From Galeopsis tetrahit (lineage: Eukaryota; Streptophyta; Magnoliopsida; Lamiales; Lamiaceae), in assembly GCA_963675135.1 (NCBI GenBank), contig OY776125.1, forward strand, positions 59,719,441 to 59,783,440: a DNA stretch of 64,000 bases. Direction: 5' to 3'. A program made the translations under genes and the position numbers. This document shows positions 50,501 to 63,944 of the stretch, in pieces. How positions within the stretch are numbered: position 1 is the first letter of the stretch; each line of letters opens with the position of its first letter. The notes under the pieces were generated by a model. It saw only the letters and a program-made list of their open reading frames with translations. It ran no database searches and was not told where the DNA came from.

Positions 50501-53500
50501 TTGAAAAGTAGAGAATGATAGAAACGAAGAAAGTGCGTTTTCACATTAGAGTGAGCATAAACTCTCACAAACGAATGTAATTTTGTGAAAATTAAAGACA
50601 AAATAATGTTTTCTTGGTAACCAATCACTAAATCTTCGTATTTATCGAATCTTAATTTCACTATCAACGTGTTGGATAAAACAACAACTTTAGAACAAAG
50701 ATGTATTGGTAATGGTTAACTCTTTGCAATTCTTGAGTCTTTTGAAAAATAGAGAATGAGAAAATTGAAGAAAGTGCGTTTTCACATTAGAATGAGCATA
50801 AACTCTCACTAACGAATGTAATTTTGTGATAATTAAAGACAAAATAATGTTTTCTTGGTAACTAATCACTAAATCTTCGTATTTGTCGAATCTAAATTTC
50901 GCTATCAACGTGTTGGACAAAACAAGAACTTTAGAACACAGAAGTATTGGTAATGGTTAACTCTTTGCAACTCTTGAAACTTTTGAAAAGTAGAGAATGA
51001 TAGAAACGAAGAAAGTGCGTTTTCACATTAGAGTGAGCATAAACTCTCACAAACGAATGTAATTTTGTGAAAATTAAAGACAAAATAATGTTTTCTTGGT
51101 AACTAATCACTAAATCTTCGTATTTATCGAATCTTAATTTCACTATCAACGTGTTGGACAAAACAAGAACTTTAGAACAAAGAAGTATTGGTAATTGTTA
51201 ACTCTTTGCAACTCTTGAAACTTTTGAAAAGTAGAGAATGATAGAAACGAAGAAAGTGCGTTTTCACATTAGAGTGAGCATAAACTCTCACAAACGAATG
51301 TAATTTTGTGAAAATTAAAGACAAAACAATGTTTTCTTGGTAACTAATCACTAAATCTTCGTATTTATCGAATCTTAATTTCACTATCAACGTGTTGGAC
51401 AAAACAAGAACTTTAGAACAAAGAAGTATTGGTAATTGTTAACTCTTTGCAAGTCTTGAAACTTTTGAAAAGTAGAGAATGAGAGAAACGAAGAAATTGC
51501 GTTTTCACATTAGAGTGAGCATAAACTCTCACTAACGAGTGTAATTTTGTGATAATTAAAGACAAAATAATGTTTTCTTGGTAACTAATCACTAAATCTT
51601 CGTATTTGTCGAATCTAAATTTCACTATCAACGTGTTGGATAAAACAACAACTTTAGAACAAAGATGTATTGGTAATGGTTAACTCTTTGCAATTCTTGA
51701 GTCTTTTGAAAAATAGAGAATGAGAAAATTGAAGAAAGTGCGTTTTCACATTAGAATGAGCATAAACTCTCACTAACGAGTTTAATTTTGTGATAATTAA
51801 AGACAAAATAATGTTTTATTGGTAACTAATCACTAAATTTTCGTATTTATCGAATCATAATTTCGCTATCAACGTGTTGGAAAAAACAACAACTTTAGAA
51901 CAAAGATGTATTGGTAATGGTTAACTCTTTGCAATTCTTGAGTCTTTTGAAAAATAGAGAATGAGAAAATTGAAGAAAGTGCGTTTTCACATTAGAATGA
52001 GCATAAACTCTCACTAACGAGTGTAATTTTGTGATAATTAAAGACAAAATAATGTTTTCTTGGTAACTCATCACTAAATCTTCATATTTGTCGAATCTAA
52101 ATTTCGCTATCAACGTGTTGGACAAAACAAGAACTTTAGAACAAAGAAGTATTGTTAATGGTTAACTCTTTGCAACTCTTGAGACTTTTGAAAAGTAGAG
52201 AATGAGAGAAACGAAGAAAGTGCGTTTTCACATTAGAGTGAGCATAAACTCTCACAAACGAATGTAATTTTGTGAAAATTAAAGACAAAATAATGTTTTC
52301 TTGGTAACTAATCACTAAATCTTCGTATTTATCGAATCTTAATTTCACTATCAACGTGTTGGATAAAACAACAACTTTAGAACAAAGATGTATTGGTAAT
52401 GGTTAACTCTTTGCAATTCTCGAGTCTTTTGAAAAATAGAGAATGAGAAAATTGAAGAAAGTGCGTTTTCACATTAGAATGAGCATAAACTCTCACTAAC
52501 GAATGTAATTTTGTGATAATTAAAGACAAAATAATGTTTTCTTGGTAACTAATCACTAAATCTTCGTATTTGTCGAATCTAAATTTCGCTATCAACGTGT
52601 TGGACAAAATAAGAACTTTAGAACAAAGAAGTATTGGTAATGGTTAACTCTTTGCAAATCTTGAAACTTTTGAAAAGTAGAGAATGATAGAAACGAAGAA
52701 AGTGCGTTTTCACATTAGAGTGAGCATAAACTCTCACAAACGAATGTAATTTTGTGAAAATTAAAGACAAAATAATGTTTTCTTGGTAACTAATCACTAA
52801 ATCTTCGTATTTATCGAATCTTAATTTCACTATCAACGTGTTGGAAAAAACAACAACTTTAGAACAAAGATGTATTGGTAATGGTTAACTCTTTGCAATT
52901 CTTGAGTCTTTTCAAAAATAGAGAATGAGAAAATTGAAGAAAGTGCGTTTTCACATTAGAATGAGCATAAACTCTCACTAACGAATGTAATTTTGTGATA
53001 ATTAAAGACAAAATAATGTTTTCTTGGTAACTAATCACTAAATCTTCGTATTTGTCGAATCTAAATTTCGCTATCAACGTGTTGGACAAAATAAGAACTT
53101 TAGAACAAAGAAGTATTGGTAATGGTTAACTCTTTGCAAATCTTGAAACTTTTGAAAAGTAGAGAATGATAGAAACGAAGAAAGTGCGTTTTCACATTAG
53201 AGTGAGCATAAACTCTCACAAACGAATGTAATTTTGTGAAAATTAAAGACAAAATAATGTTTTCTTGGTAACTAATCACTAAATCTTCGTATTTATCGAA
53301 TCTTAATTTCACTATCAACGTGTTGGAAAAAACAACAACTTTAGAACAAAGATGTATTGGTAATGGTTAACTCTTTGCAATTCTTGAGTCTTTTCAAAAA
53401 TAGAGAATGAGAAAATTGAAGAAAGTGCGTTTTCACATTAGAATGAGCATAAACTCTCACTAACGAATGTAATTTTGTGATAATTAAAGACAAAATAATG

Positions 53501-53581
53501 TTTTCTTGGTAACTAATCACTAAATCTTCGTATTTGTCGAATCTAAATTTCGCTATCAACGTGTTGGACAACATAAGAACT
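47557..53581. repeat. 6,025-bp segment (25 monomers) duplicated from or to 8160-14184
   Basis: The 25 monomers run in the same order as 8160-14184: linker pentamer, two tetramers (the second with B2'), linker with A3h, Z, and the A4-to-A6 heptamer. The rare GAAGCAAG B1 occupies the same place (9606 versus 49003). The offset of 39,397 bp is 164 monomers minus the 127-bp deletion. It overlaps the 4,820-bp repeat described separately. Confidence 0.82.
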
Positions 53582-54063
53582 TTAGAACAAAGAAGTATTG
53601 GTAATGGTTAACTCTTTGCAAATCTTGAAACTTTTGAAAAGTAGAGAATGATAGAAACGAAGAAAGTGCGTTTTCACATTAGAGTGAGCATAAACTCTCA
53701 CAAACGAATGTAATTTTGTGAAAATTAAAGACAAAACAATGTTTTCTTGGTAACTAATCACTAAATCTTCGTATTTATCGAATCTTAATTTCACTATCAA
53801 CGTGTTGGATAAAACAACAACTTTAGAACAAAGATGTATTGGTAATGGTTAACTCTTTGCAATTCTTGAGTCTTTTGAAAAATAGAGAATGAGAAAATTG
53901 AAGAAAGTGCGTTTTCACATTAGAATGAGCATAAACTCTCACTAACGAGTGTAATTTTGTGATAATTAAAGACAAAATAATGTTTTCTTGGTAACTAATC
54001 ACTAAATCTTCGTATTTGTCGAATCTAAATTTCGCTATCAACGTGTTGGACAAAACAAGAACT
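49244..54063. repeat. 4,820-bp 20-mer, copy 1
   Basis: Order A2, B2, A1, B1, A2, B2', A, B3, B4, A3h, Z, A4, B5, A1', B, A5, B, A6, B6, A. The next twenty monomers repeat the order exactly, with the Z monomers at 51654 and 56474 spaced by 4,820 bp. It is the largest full tandem unit I found. Confidence 0.88.
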
Positions 54064-57000
54064 TTAGAACAAAGAAGTATTGGTAATGGTTAACTCTTTG
54101 CAACTCTTGAAACTTTTGAAAAGTAGAGAATGAGAAAATTGAAGAAAGTGCGTTTTCACATTAGAATGAGCATAAACTCTCACTAACGAATGTAATTTTG
54201 TGATAATTAAAGACAAAATAATGTTTTCTTGGTAACTAATCACTAAATCTTCATATTTGTCGAATCTAAATTTCGCTATCAACGTGTTGGACAAAACAAG
54301 AACTTTAGAACACAGAAGTATTGGTAATGGTTAATTCTTTGCAACTCTTGAAACTTTTGAAAAGTAGAGAATGATAGAAACGAAGAAAGTGCGTTTTCAC
54401 ATTAGAGTGAGCATAAACTCTCACAAACGAATGTAATTTTGTGAAAATTAAAGACAAAATAATGTTTTCTTGGTAACTAATCACTAAATCTTCGTATTTA
54501 TCGAATCTTAATTTCACTATCAACGTGTTGGATAAAACAACAACTTTAGAACAAAGATGTATTGGTAATGGTTAACTCTTTGCAATTCTCGAGTCTTTTG
54601 AAAAATAGAGAATGAGAAAATTGAAGAAAGTGCGTTTTCACATTAGAATGAGCATAAACTCTCACTAACGAATGTAATTTTGTGATAATTAAAGAGAAAA
54701 TAATGTTTTCTTGGTAACTAATCACTAAATCTTCGTATTTGTCGAATCTAAATTTCGCTATCAACGTGTTGGACAAAACAAGAACTTTAGAACAAAGAAG
54801 TATTGGTAATGGTTAACTCTTTGCAAATCTTGAAACTTTTGAAAAGTAGAGAATGATAGAAACGAAGAAAGTGCGTTTTCACATTAGAGTGAGCATAAAC
54901 TCTCACAAACGAATGTAATTTTGTGAAAATTAAAGACAAAATAATGTTTTCTTGGTAACTAATCACTAAATTTTCGTATTTATCGAATCTTAATTTCACT
55001 ATCAACGTGTTGGACAAAACAAGAACTTTAGAACAAAGAAGTATTGGTAATGGTTAACTCTTTGCAACTCTTGAAACTTTTGAAAAGTAGAGAATGAGAA
55101 AATTGAAGAAAGTGCGTTTTCACATTAGAATGAGCATAAACTCTCACTAACGAATGTAATTTTGTGATAATTAAAGACAAAATAATGTTTTCTTGGTAAC
55201 TAATCACTAAATCTTCATATTTGTCGAATCTAAATTTCGCTATCAACGTGTTGGACAAAACAAGAACTTTAGAACACAGAAGTATTGGTAATGGTTAATT
55301 CTTTGCAACTCTTGAAACTTTTGAAAAGTAGAGAATGATAGAAACGAAGAAAGTGCGTTTTCACATTAGAGTGAGCATAAACTCTCACAAACGAATGTAA
55401 TTTTGTGAAAATTAAAGACAAAATAATGTTTTCTTGGTAACCAATCACTAAATCTTCGTATTTATCGAATCTTAATTTCACTATCAACGTGTTGGATAAA
55501 ACAACAACTTTAGAACAAAGATGTATTGGTAATGGTTAACTCTTTGCAATTCTTGAGTCTTTTGAAAAATAGAGAATGAGAAAATTGAAGAAAGTGCGTT
55601 TTCACATTAGAATGAGCATAAACTCTCACTAACGAATGTAATTTTGTGATAATTAAAGACAAAATAATGTTTTCTTGGTAACTAATCACTAAATCTTCGT
55701 ATTTGTCGAATCTAAATTTCGCTATCAACGTGTTGGACAAAACAAGAACTTTAGAACACAGAAGTATTGGTAATGGTTAACTCTTTGCAACTCTTGAAAC
55801 TTTTGAAAAGTAGAGAATGATAGAAACGAAGAAAGTGCGTTTTCACATTAGAGTGAGCATAAACTCTCACAAACGAATGTAATTTTGTGAAAATTAAAGA
55901 CAAAATAATGTTTTCTTGGTAACTAATCACTAAATCTTCGTATTTATCGAATCTTAATTTCACTATCAACGTGTTGGACAAAACAAGAACTTTAGAACAA
56001 AGAAGTATTGGTAATTGTTAACTCTTTGCAACTCTTGAAACTTTTGAAAAGTAGAGAATGATAGAAACGAAGAAAGTGCGTTTTCACATTAGAGTGAGCA
56101 TAAACTCTCACAAACGAATGTAATTTTGTGAAAATTAAAGACAAAACAATGTTTTCTTGGTAACTAATCACTAAATCTTCGTATTTATCGAATCTTAATT
56201 TCACTATCAACGTGTTGGACAAAACAAGAACTTTAGAACAAAGAAGTATTGGTAATTGTTAACTCTTTGCAAGTCTTGAAACTTTTGAAAAGTAGAGAAT
56301 GAGAGAAACGAAGAAATTGCGTTTTCACATTAGAGTGAGCATAAACTCTCACTAACGAGTGTAATTTTGTGATAATTAAAGACAAAATAATGTTTTCTTG
56401 GTAACTAATCACTAAATCTTCGTATTTGTCGAATCTAAATTTCACTATCAACGTGTTGGATAAAACAACAACTTTAGAACAAAGATGTATTGGTAATGGT
56501 TAACTCTTTGCAATTCTTGAGTCTTTTGAAAAATAGAGAATGAGAAAATTGAAGAAAGTGCGTTTTCACATTAGAATGAGCATAAACTCTCACTAACGAG
56601 TTTAATTTTGTGATAATTAAAGACAAAATAATGTTTTATTGGTAACTAATCACTAAATTTTCGTATTTATCGAATCATAATTTCGCTATCAACGTGTTGG
56701 AAAAAACAACAACTTTAGAACAAAGATGTATTGGTAATGGTTAACTCTTTGCAATTCTTGAGTCTTTTGAAAAATAGAGAATGAGAAAATTGAAGAAAGT
56801 GCGTTTTCACATTAGAATGAGCATAAACTCTCACTAACGAGTGTAATTTTGTGATAATTAAAGACAAAATAATGTTTTCTTGGTAACTCATCACTAAATC
56901 TTCATATTTGTCGAATCTAAATTTCGCTATCAACGTGTTGGACAAAACAAGAACTTTAGAACAAAGAAGTATTGTTAATGGTTAACTCTTTGCAACTCTT

Positions 57001-58883
57001 GAGACTTTTGAAAAGTAGAGAATGAGAGAAACGAAGAAAGTGCGTTTTCACATTAGAGTGAGCATAAACTCTCACAAACGAATGTAATTTTGTGAAAATT
57101 AAAGACAAAATAATGTTTTCTTGGTAACTAATCACTAAATCTTCGTATTTATCGAATCTTAATTTCACTATCAACGTGTTGGATAAAACAACAACTTTAG
57201 AACAAAGATGTATTGGTAATGGTTAACTCTTTGCAATTCTCGAGTCTTTTGAAAAATAGAGAATGAGAAAATTGAAGAAAGTGCGTTTTCACATTAGAAT
57301 GAGCATAAACTCTCACTAACGAATGTAATTTTGTGATAATTAAAGACAAAATAATGTTTTCTTGGTAACTAATCACTAAATCTTCGTATTTGTCGAATCT
57401 AAATTTCGCTATCAACGTGTTGGACAAAATAAGAACTTTAGAACAAAGAAGTATTGGTAATGGTTAACTCTTTGCAAATCTTGAAACTTTTGAAAAGTAG
57501 AGAATGATAGAAACGAAGAAAGTGCGTTTTCACATTAGAGTGAGCATAAACTCTCACAAACGAATGTAATTTTGTGAAAATTAAAGACAAAATAATGTTT
57601 TCTTGGTAACTAATCACTAAATCTTCGTATTTATCGAATCTTAATTTCACTATCAACGTGTTGGAAAAAACAACAACTTTAGAACAAAGATGTATTGGTA
57701 ATGGTTAACTCTTTGCAATTCTTGAGTCTTTTCAAAAATAGAGAATGAGAAAATTGAAGAAAGTGCGTTTTCACATTAGAATGAGCATAAACTCTCACTA
57801 ACGAATGTAATTTTGTGATAATTAAAGACAAAATAATGTTTTCTTGGTAACTAATCACTAAATCTTCGTATTTGTCGAATCTAAATTTCGCTATCAACGT
57901 GTTGGACAAAATAAGAACTTTAGAACAAAGAAGTATTGGTAATGGTTAACTCTTTGCAAATCTTGAAACTTTTGAAAAGTAGAGAATGATAGAAACGAAG
58001 AAAGTGCGTTTTCACATTAGAGTGAGCATAAACTCTCACAAACGAATGTAATTTTGTGAAAATTAAAGACAAAATAATGTTTTCTTGGTAACTAATCACT
58101 AAATCTTCGTATTTATCGAATCTTAATTTCACTATCAACGTGTTGGAAAAAACAACAACTTTAGAACAAAGATGTATTGGTAATGGTTAACTCTTTGCAA
58201 TTCTTGAGTCTTTTCAAAAATAGAGAATGAGAAAATTGAAGAAAGTGCGTTTTCACATTAGAATGAGCATAAACTCTCACTAACGAATGTAATTTTGTGA
58301 TAATTAAAGACAAAATAATGTTTTCTTGGTAACTAATCACTAAATCTTCGTATTTGTCGAATCTAAATTTCGCTATCAACGTGTTGGACAACATAAGAAC
58401 TTTAGAACAAAGAAGTATTGGTAATGGTTAACTCTTTGCAAATCTTGAAACTTTTGAAAAGTAGAGAATGATAGAAACGAAGAAAGTGCGTTTTCACATT
58501 AGAGTGAGCATAAACTCTCACAAACGAATGTAATTTTGTGAAAATTAAAGACAAAACAATGTTTTCTTGGTAACTAATCACTAAATCTTCGTATTTATCG
58601 AATCTTAATTTCACTATCAACGTGTTGGATAAAACAACAACTTTAGAACAAAGATGTATTGGTAATGGTTAACTCTTTGCAATTCTTGAGTCTTTTGAAA
58701 AATAGAGAATGAGAAAATTGAAGAAAGTGCGTTTTCACATTAGAATGAGCATAAACTCTCACTAACGAGTGTAATTTTGTGATAATTAAAGACAAAATAA
58801 TGTTTTCTTGGTAACTAATCACTAAATCTTCGTATTTGTCGAATCTAAATTTCGCTATCAACGTGTTGGACAAAACAAGAACT
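54064..58883. repeat. 4,820-bp 20-mer, copy 2
   Basis: It matches 49244-54063 monomer for monomer, including the A3h GCAAGTCTTG, A6 GGACAACATAAG and B2' GGTAACCAATC markers. The junction between copies lies between an A (53823) and an A2 (54064), an A-to-A step that departs from A/B alternation and marks the exchange point. Confidence 0.88.
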
Positions 58884-60088
58884 TTAGAACAAAGAAGTAT
58901 TGGTAATGGTTAACTCTTTGCAAATCTTGAAACTTTTGAAAAGTAGAGAATGATAGAAACGAAGAAAGTGCGTTTTCACATTAGAGTGAGCATAAACTCT
59001 CACAAACGAATGTAATTTTGTGAAAATTAAAGACAAAATAATGTTTTCTTGGTAACTAATCACTAAATCTTCGTATTTATCGAATCTTAATTTCACTATC
59101 AACGTGTTGGATAAAACAACAACTTTAGAACAAAGATGTATTGGTAATGGTTAACTCTTTGCAATTCTCGAGTCTTTTGAAAAATAGAGAATGAGAAAAT
59201 TGAAGAAAGTGCGTTTTCACATTAGAATGAGCATAAACTCTCACTAACGAATGTAATTTTGTGATAATTAAAGAGAAAATAATGTTTTCTTGGTAACTAA
59301 TCACTAAATCTTCGTATTTGTCGAATCTAAATTTCGCTATCAACGTGTTGGACAAAATAAGAACTTTAGAACAAAGAAGTATTGGTAATGGTTAACTCTT
59401 TGCAAATCTTGAAACTTTTGAAAAGTAGAGAATGATAGAAACGAAGAAAGTGCGTTTTCACATTAGAGTGAGCATAAACTCTCACAAACGAATGTAATTT
59501 TGTGAAAATTAAAGACAAAATAATGTTTTCTTGGTAACTAATCACTAAATCTTCGTATTTATCGAATCTTAATTTCACTATCAACGTGTTGGACAAAACA
59601 AGAACTTTAGAACAAAGAAGTATTGGTAATGGTTAACTCTTTGCAAATCTTGAAACTTTTGAAAAGTAGAGAATGATAGAAACGAAGAAAGTGCGTTTTC
59701 ACATTAGAATGAGCATAAAATCTCACTAACGAGTGTAATTTTGTGATAATTAAAGACAAAATAATGTTTTCTTGGTAACTAATCACTAAATTTTCGTATT
59801 TATCGAATCTTAATTTCACTATCAACGTGTTGGAAAAAACAACAACTTTAGAACAAAGATGTATTGGTAATGGTTAACTCTTTGCAATTCTTGAGTCTTT
59901 TCAAAAATAGAGAATGAGAAAATTGAAGAAAGTGCGTTTTCACATTAGAATGAGCATAAACTCTCACTAACGAATGTAATTTTGTGATAATTAAAGACAA
60001 AATAATGTTTTCTTGGTAACTAATCACTAAATCTTCGTATTTGTCGAATCTAAATTTCGCTATCAACGTGTTGGACAAAATAAGAACT
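58884..60088. repeat. Transition block: B, A1, B, B/A/B chimera, A5
   Basis: Copy 2 of the 20-mer ends here, and order becomes irregular. The unit at 59607 starts as B, becomes A-like (AGAATGAGC, GTGATAATT) with a private GCATAAAATCTC, and returns to B1 (TAAATTTTCG, TTAATTTCAC). Two switches in one monomer suggest gene conversion. Confidence 0.75.
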
Positions 60089-60329
60089 TTAGAACAAAGA
60101 AGTATTGGTAATGGTTAACTCTTTGCAAATCTTGAAACTTTTGAAAAGTAGAGAATGAGAGAAACGAAGAAAGTGCGTTTTCACATTAGAGTGAGCATAA
60201 ACTCTCACAAACGAATGTAATTTTGTGAAAATTAAAGACAAAATAATGTTTTCTTGGTAACTAATCACTAAATCTTCGTATTTGTCGAATCTAAATTTCA
60301 CTATCAACGTATTGGACAAAACAAGAACT
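60089..60329. repeat. Hybrid B/A monomer with CAACGTATTGG
   Basis: It starts B-like with GAGAATGAGAG and CACAAACG, then has the A form TTTGTCGAATC with a B-like TAAATTTCAC end. CAACGTATTGG near 60304 replaces CAACGTGTTGG; the same change appears only near 63440, in another unit of the right-hand region. Confidence 0.7.
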
Positions 60330-61534
60330 TTAGAACAAAGAAGTATTGGTAATTGTTAACTCTTTGCAACTCTTGAAACTTTTGAAAAGTAGAGAATGAG
60401 AGAAACGAAGAAATTGCGTTTTCACATTAGAGTGAGCATAAACTCTCACTAACGAGTGTAATTTTGTGATAATTAAAGACAAAATAATGTTTTCTTGGTA
60501 ACTAATCACTAAATCTTCGTATTTGTCGAATCTAAATTTCGCTATCAACGTGTTGGACAAAATAAGAACTTTAGAACAAAGAAGTATTGGTAATGGTTAA
60601 CTCTTTGCAAATCTTGAAACTTTTGAAAAGTAGAGAATGATAGAAACGAAGAAAGTGCGTTTTCACATTAGAGTGAGCATAAACTCTCACAAACGAATGT
60701 AATTTTGTGAAAATTAAAGACAAAATAATGTTTTCTTGGTAACTAATCACTAAATTTTTGTATTTATCGAATCTTAATTTCACTATCAACGTGTTGGACA
60801 AAACAAGAACTTTAGAACAAAGAAGTATTGGTAATGGTTAACTCTTTGCAACTCTTGAAACTTTTGAAAAGTAGAGAATGAGAAAATTGAAGAAAGTGCG
60901 TTTTCACATTAGAATGAGCATAAACTCTCACTAACGAGTGTAATTTTGTGATAATTAAAGACAAAATAATGTTTTCTTGGTAACTCATCACTAAATCTTC
61001 GTATTTGTCGAATCTAAATTTCTCTATCAACGTGTTGGATAAAACAACAACTTTAGAACAAAGATGTATTGGTAAGGGTTAACTCTTTGCAATTCTTGAG
61101 TCTTTTGAAAAATAGAGAATGAGAAAATTGAAGAAATTGCGTTTTCACATTAGAGTGAGCATAAACTCTCACTAACGAGTGTAATTTTGTGATAATTAAA
61201 GACAAAATAATGTTTTCTTGGTAACTAATCACTAAATCTTCGTATTTGTCGAATCTAAATTTCGCTATCAACGTGTTGGACAAAACAAGAACTTTAGAAC
61301 AAAGAAGTATTGGTAATGGTTAACTCTTTGCAAATCTTGAAACTTTTGAAAAGTAGAGAATGATAGAAACGAAGAAAGTGCGTTTTCACATTAGAGTGAG
61401 CATAAACTCTCACAAACGAATGTAATTTTGTAAAAATTAAAGACAAAATAATGTTTTCTTGGTAACTAATCACTAAATCTTCGTATTTATCGAATCTTAA
61501 TTTCACTATCAACGTGTTGGACAAAACAAGAACT
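60330..61534. repeat. 1,205-bp 5-mer near the right edge, copy 1
   Basis: Order A3, B1 (private TAAATTTTTGTATTT), A4-like with TTTCTCTATC, A/A3 hybrid (GGTAAGGGTTAAC, GAAGAAATTGCG), B (private TTTTGTAAAAATT). TTTCTCTATC was found only in this right-hand region (three units). The first three monomers are repeated from 61535. Confidence 0.77.
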
Positions 61535-62739
61535 TTAGAACAAAGAAGTATTGGTAATTGTTAACTCTTCGCAACTCTTGAAACTTTTGAAAAGTAGAGA
61601 ATGAGAGAAACGAAGAAATTGCGTTTTCACATTAGAGTGAGCATAAACTCTCACTAACGAGTGTAATTTTGTGATAATTAAAGACAAAATAATGTTTTCT
61701 TGGTAACTAATCACTAAATCTTCGTATTTGTCGAATCTAAATTTCGCTATCAACGTGTTGGACAAAATAAGAACTTTAGAACAAAGAAGTATTGGTAATG
61801 GTTAACTCTTTGCAAATCTTGAAACTTTTGAAAAGTAGAGAATGATAGAAACGAAGAAAGTGCGTTTTCACATTAGAGTGAGCATAAACTCTCACAAACG
61901 AATGTAATTTTGTGAAAATTAAAGACAAAATAATGTTTTCTTGGTAACTAATCACTAAATTTTCGTATTTATCGAATCTTAATTTCACTATCAACGTGTT
62001 GGACAAAACAAGAACTTTAGAACAAAGAAGTATTGGTAATGGTTAACTCTTTGCAACTCTTGAAACTTTTGAAAAGTAGAGAATGAGAAAATTGAAGAAA
62101 GTGCATTTTCACATTAGAATGAGCATAAACTCTCACTAACGAGTGTAATTTTGTGATAATTAAAGACAAAATAATGTTTTCTTGGTAACTCATCACTAAA
62201 TCTTCGTATTTGTCGAATCTAAATTTCTCTATCAACGTGTTGGATAAAACAACAACTTTAGAACAAAGATGTATTGGTAATGGTTAACTCTTTGCAACTC
62301 TTGAAACTTTTGAAAAGTAGAGAATGAGAAAATTGAAGAAAGTGCGTTTTCACATTAGAATGAGCATAAACTCTCACTAACGAGTGTAATTTTGTGATAA
62401 TTAAAGACAAAATAATGTTTTCTTGGTAACTCATCACTAAATCTTCGTATTTGTCGAATCTAAATTTCTCTATCAACGTGTTGGATAAAACAACAACTTT
62501 AGAAGAAAGATGTATTGGTAATGGTTAACTCTTTGCAATTCTTGAGTCTTTTGAAAAATAGAGAATGAGAAAATTGAAGAAAGTGCGTTTTCACATTAGA
62601 ATGAGCATAAACTCTCACTAACGAGTGTAATTTTGTGAAAATTAAAGACAAAACAATGTTTTCTTGGTAACTAATCACTAAATCTTCGTATTTATCGAAT
62701 CTTAATTTCACTATCAACGTGTTGGATAAAACAACAACT
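61535..62739. repeat. 1,205-bp 5-mer region, partial copy 2
   Basis: A3 (private CTCTTCGCAAC), B1 and an A4-like TTTCTCTATC unit repeat the order at 60330-61052. The A4-like unit is then duplicated once more (62017 and 62258), with GTGCATTTTC only in the first. The unit at 62499 is an A/B hybrid with a private GAAGAAAGATG. Confidence 0.75.
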
Positions 62740-62980
62740 TTAGAACAAAGATGTATTGGTAATGGTTAACTCTTTGCAATTCTTGAGTCTTTTGAAAAAT
62801 AGAGAATGAGAAAATTGAAGAAAGTGCGTTTTCACATTAGAATGAGCATAAACTCTCACTAACGAGTGTAATTTTGTGATAATTAAAGACAAAACAATGT
62901 TTTCTTGGTAACTAATCACTAAATTTTCGTATTTATCGAATCATAATTTCGCTATCAACGTGTTGGAAAAAACAACAACT
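62740..62980. repeat. Partial Z monomer
   Basis: It has the Z 3' half (TAAATTTTCGTATTT, GAATCATAATT) but keeps GAGTGTAATT and GTTTTCTTGG, with AAAACAATG. It sits in the Z position before A4-B5 and may be an intermediate or recombinant form of Z. Confidence 0.78.
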
Positions 62981-63944
62981 TTAGAACAAAGATGTATTGG
63001 TAATGGTTAACTCTTTGCAATTCTTGAGTCTTTTGAAAAATAGAGAATGAGAAAATTGAAGAAAGTGCGTTTTCACATTAGAATGAGCATAAACTCTCAC
63101 TAACAAGTGTAATTTTGTGATAATTAAAGACAAAATAATGTTTTCTTGGTAACTCATCACTAAATCTTCATATTTGTCGAATCTAAATTTCGCTATCAAC
63201 GTGTTGGACAAAACAAGAACTTTAGAACAAAGAAGTATTGTTAATGGTTAACTCTTTGCAACTCTTGAGACTTTTGAAAAGTAGAGAATGAGAGAAACGA
63301 AGAAAGTGCATTTTCACATTAGAGTGAGCATAAACTCTCACAAACGAATGTAATTTTGTGAAAATTAAAGACAAAATAATGTTTTCTTGGTAACTAATCA
63401 CTAAATCTTCGTATTTATCGAATCTTAATTTCACTATCAACGTATTGGACAAAACAAGAACTTTAGAACAAAGAAGTATTGGTAATTGTTAACTCTTTGC
63501 AACTCTTGAAACTTTTGAAAAATAGAGAATGAGAAAATTGAAGAAAGTGCGTTTTCACATTAGAATGAGCATAAACTCTCACTAACGAGTGTAATTTTGT
63601 GATAATTAAAGACAAAATAATGTTTTCTTGGTAACTCATCACTAAATCTTCATATTTGTCGAATCTAAATTTCGCTATCAACGTGTTGGACAAAACAAGA
63701 ACTTTAGAACAAAGAAGTATTGTTAATGGTTAACTCTTTGCAACTCTTGAGACTTTTGAAAAGTAGAGAATGAGAGAAACGAAGAAAGTGCGTTTTCACA
63801 TTAGAGTGAGCATAAACTCTCACAAACGAATGTAATTTTGTGAAAATTAAAGACAAAATAATGTTTTCTTGGTAACTAATCACTAAATCTTCGTATTTAT
63901 CGAATCTTAATTTCACTATCAACGTGTTGGACAAAACAAGAACT
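62981..63944. repeat. A4-B5 pair, tandemly duplicated
   Basis: Two A4-B5 dimers stand in a row (62981-63462 and 63463-63944); every other block has one. The first A4 has CACTAACAAGTG, shared with 16595, and its B5 has GTGCATTTTC and CAACGTATTGG. The second A4 starts with GGTAATTGTT. Confidence 0.78.

Noticed and set aside
61072..61083. Telomere-like GGTAAGGGTTAAC at about 61,072
   Set aside because: It is a single T-to-G change in one copy of the usual GGTAATGGTTAAC; there is no tandem telomeric repeat.
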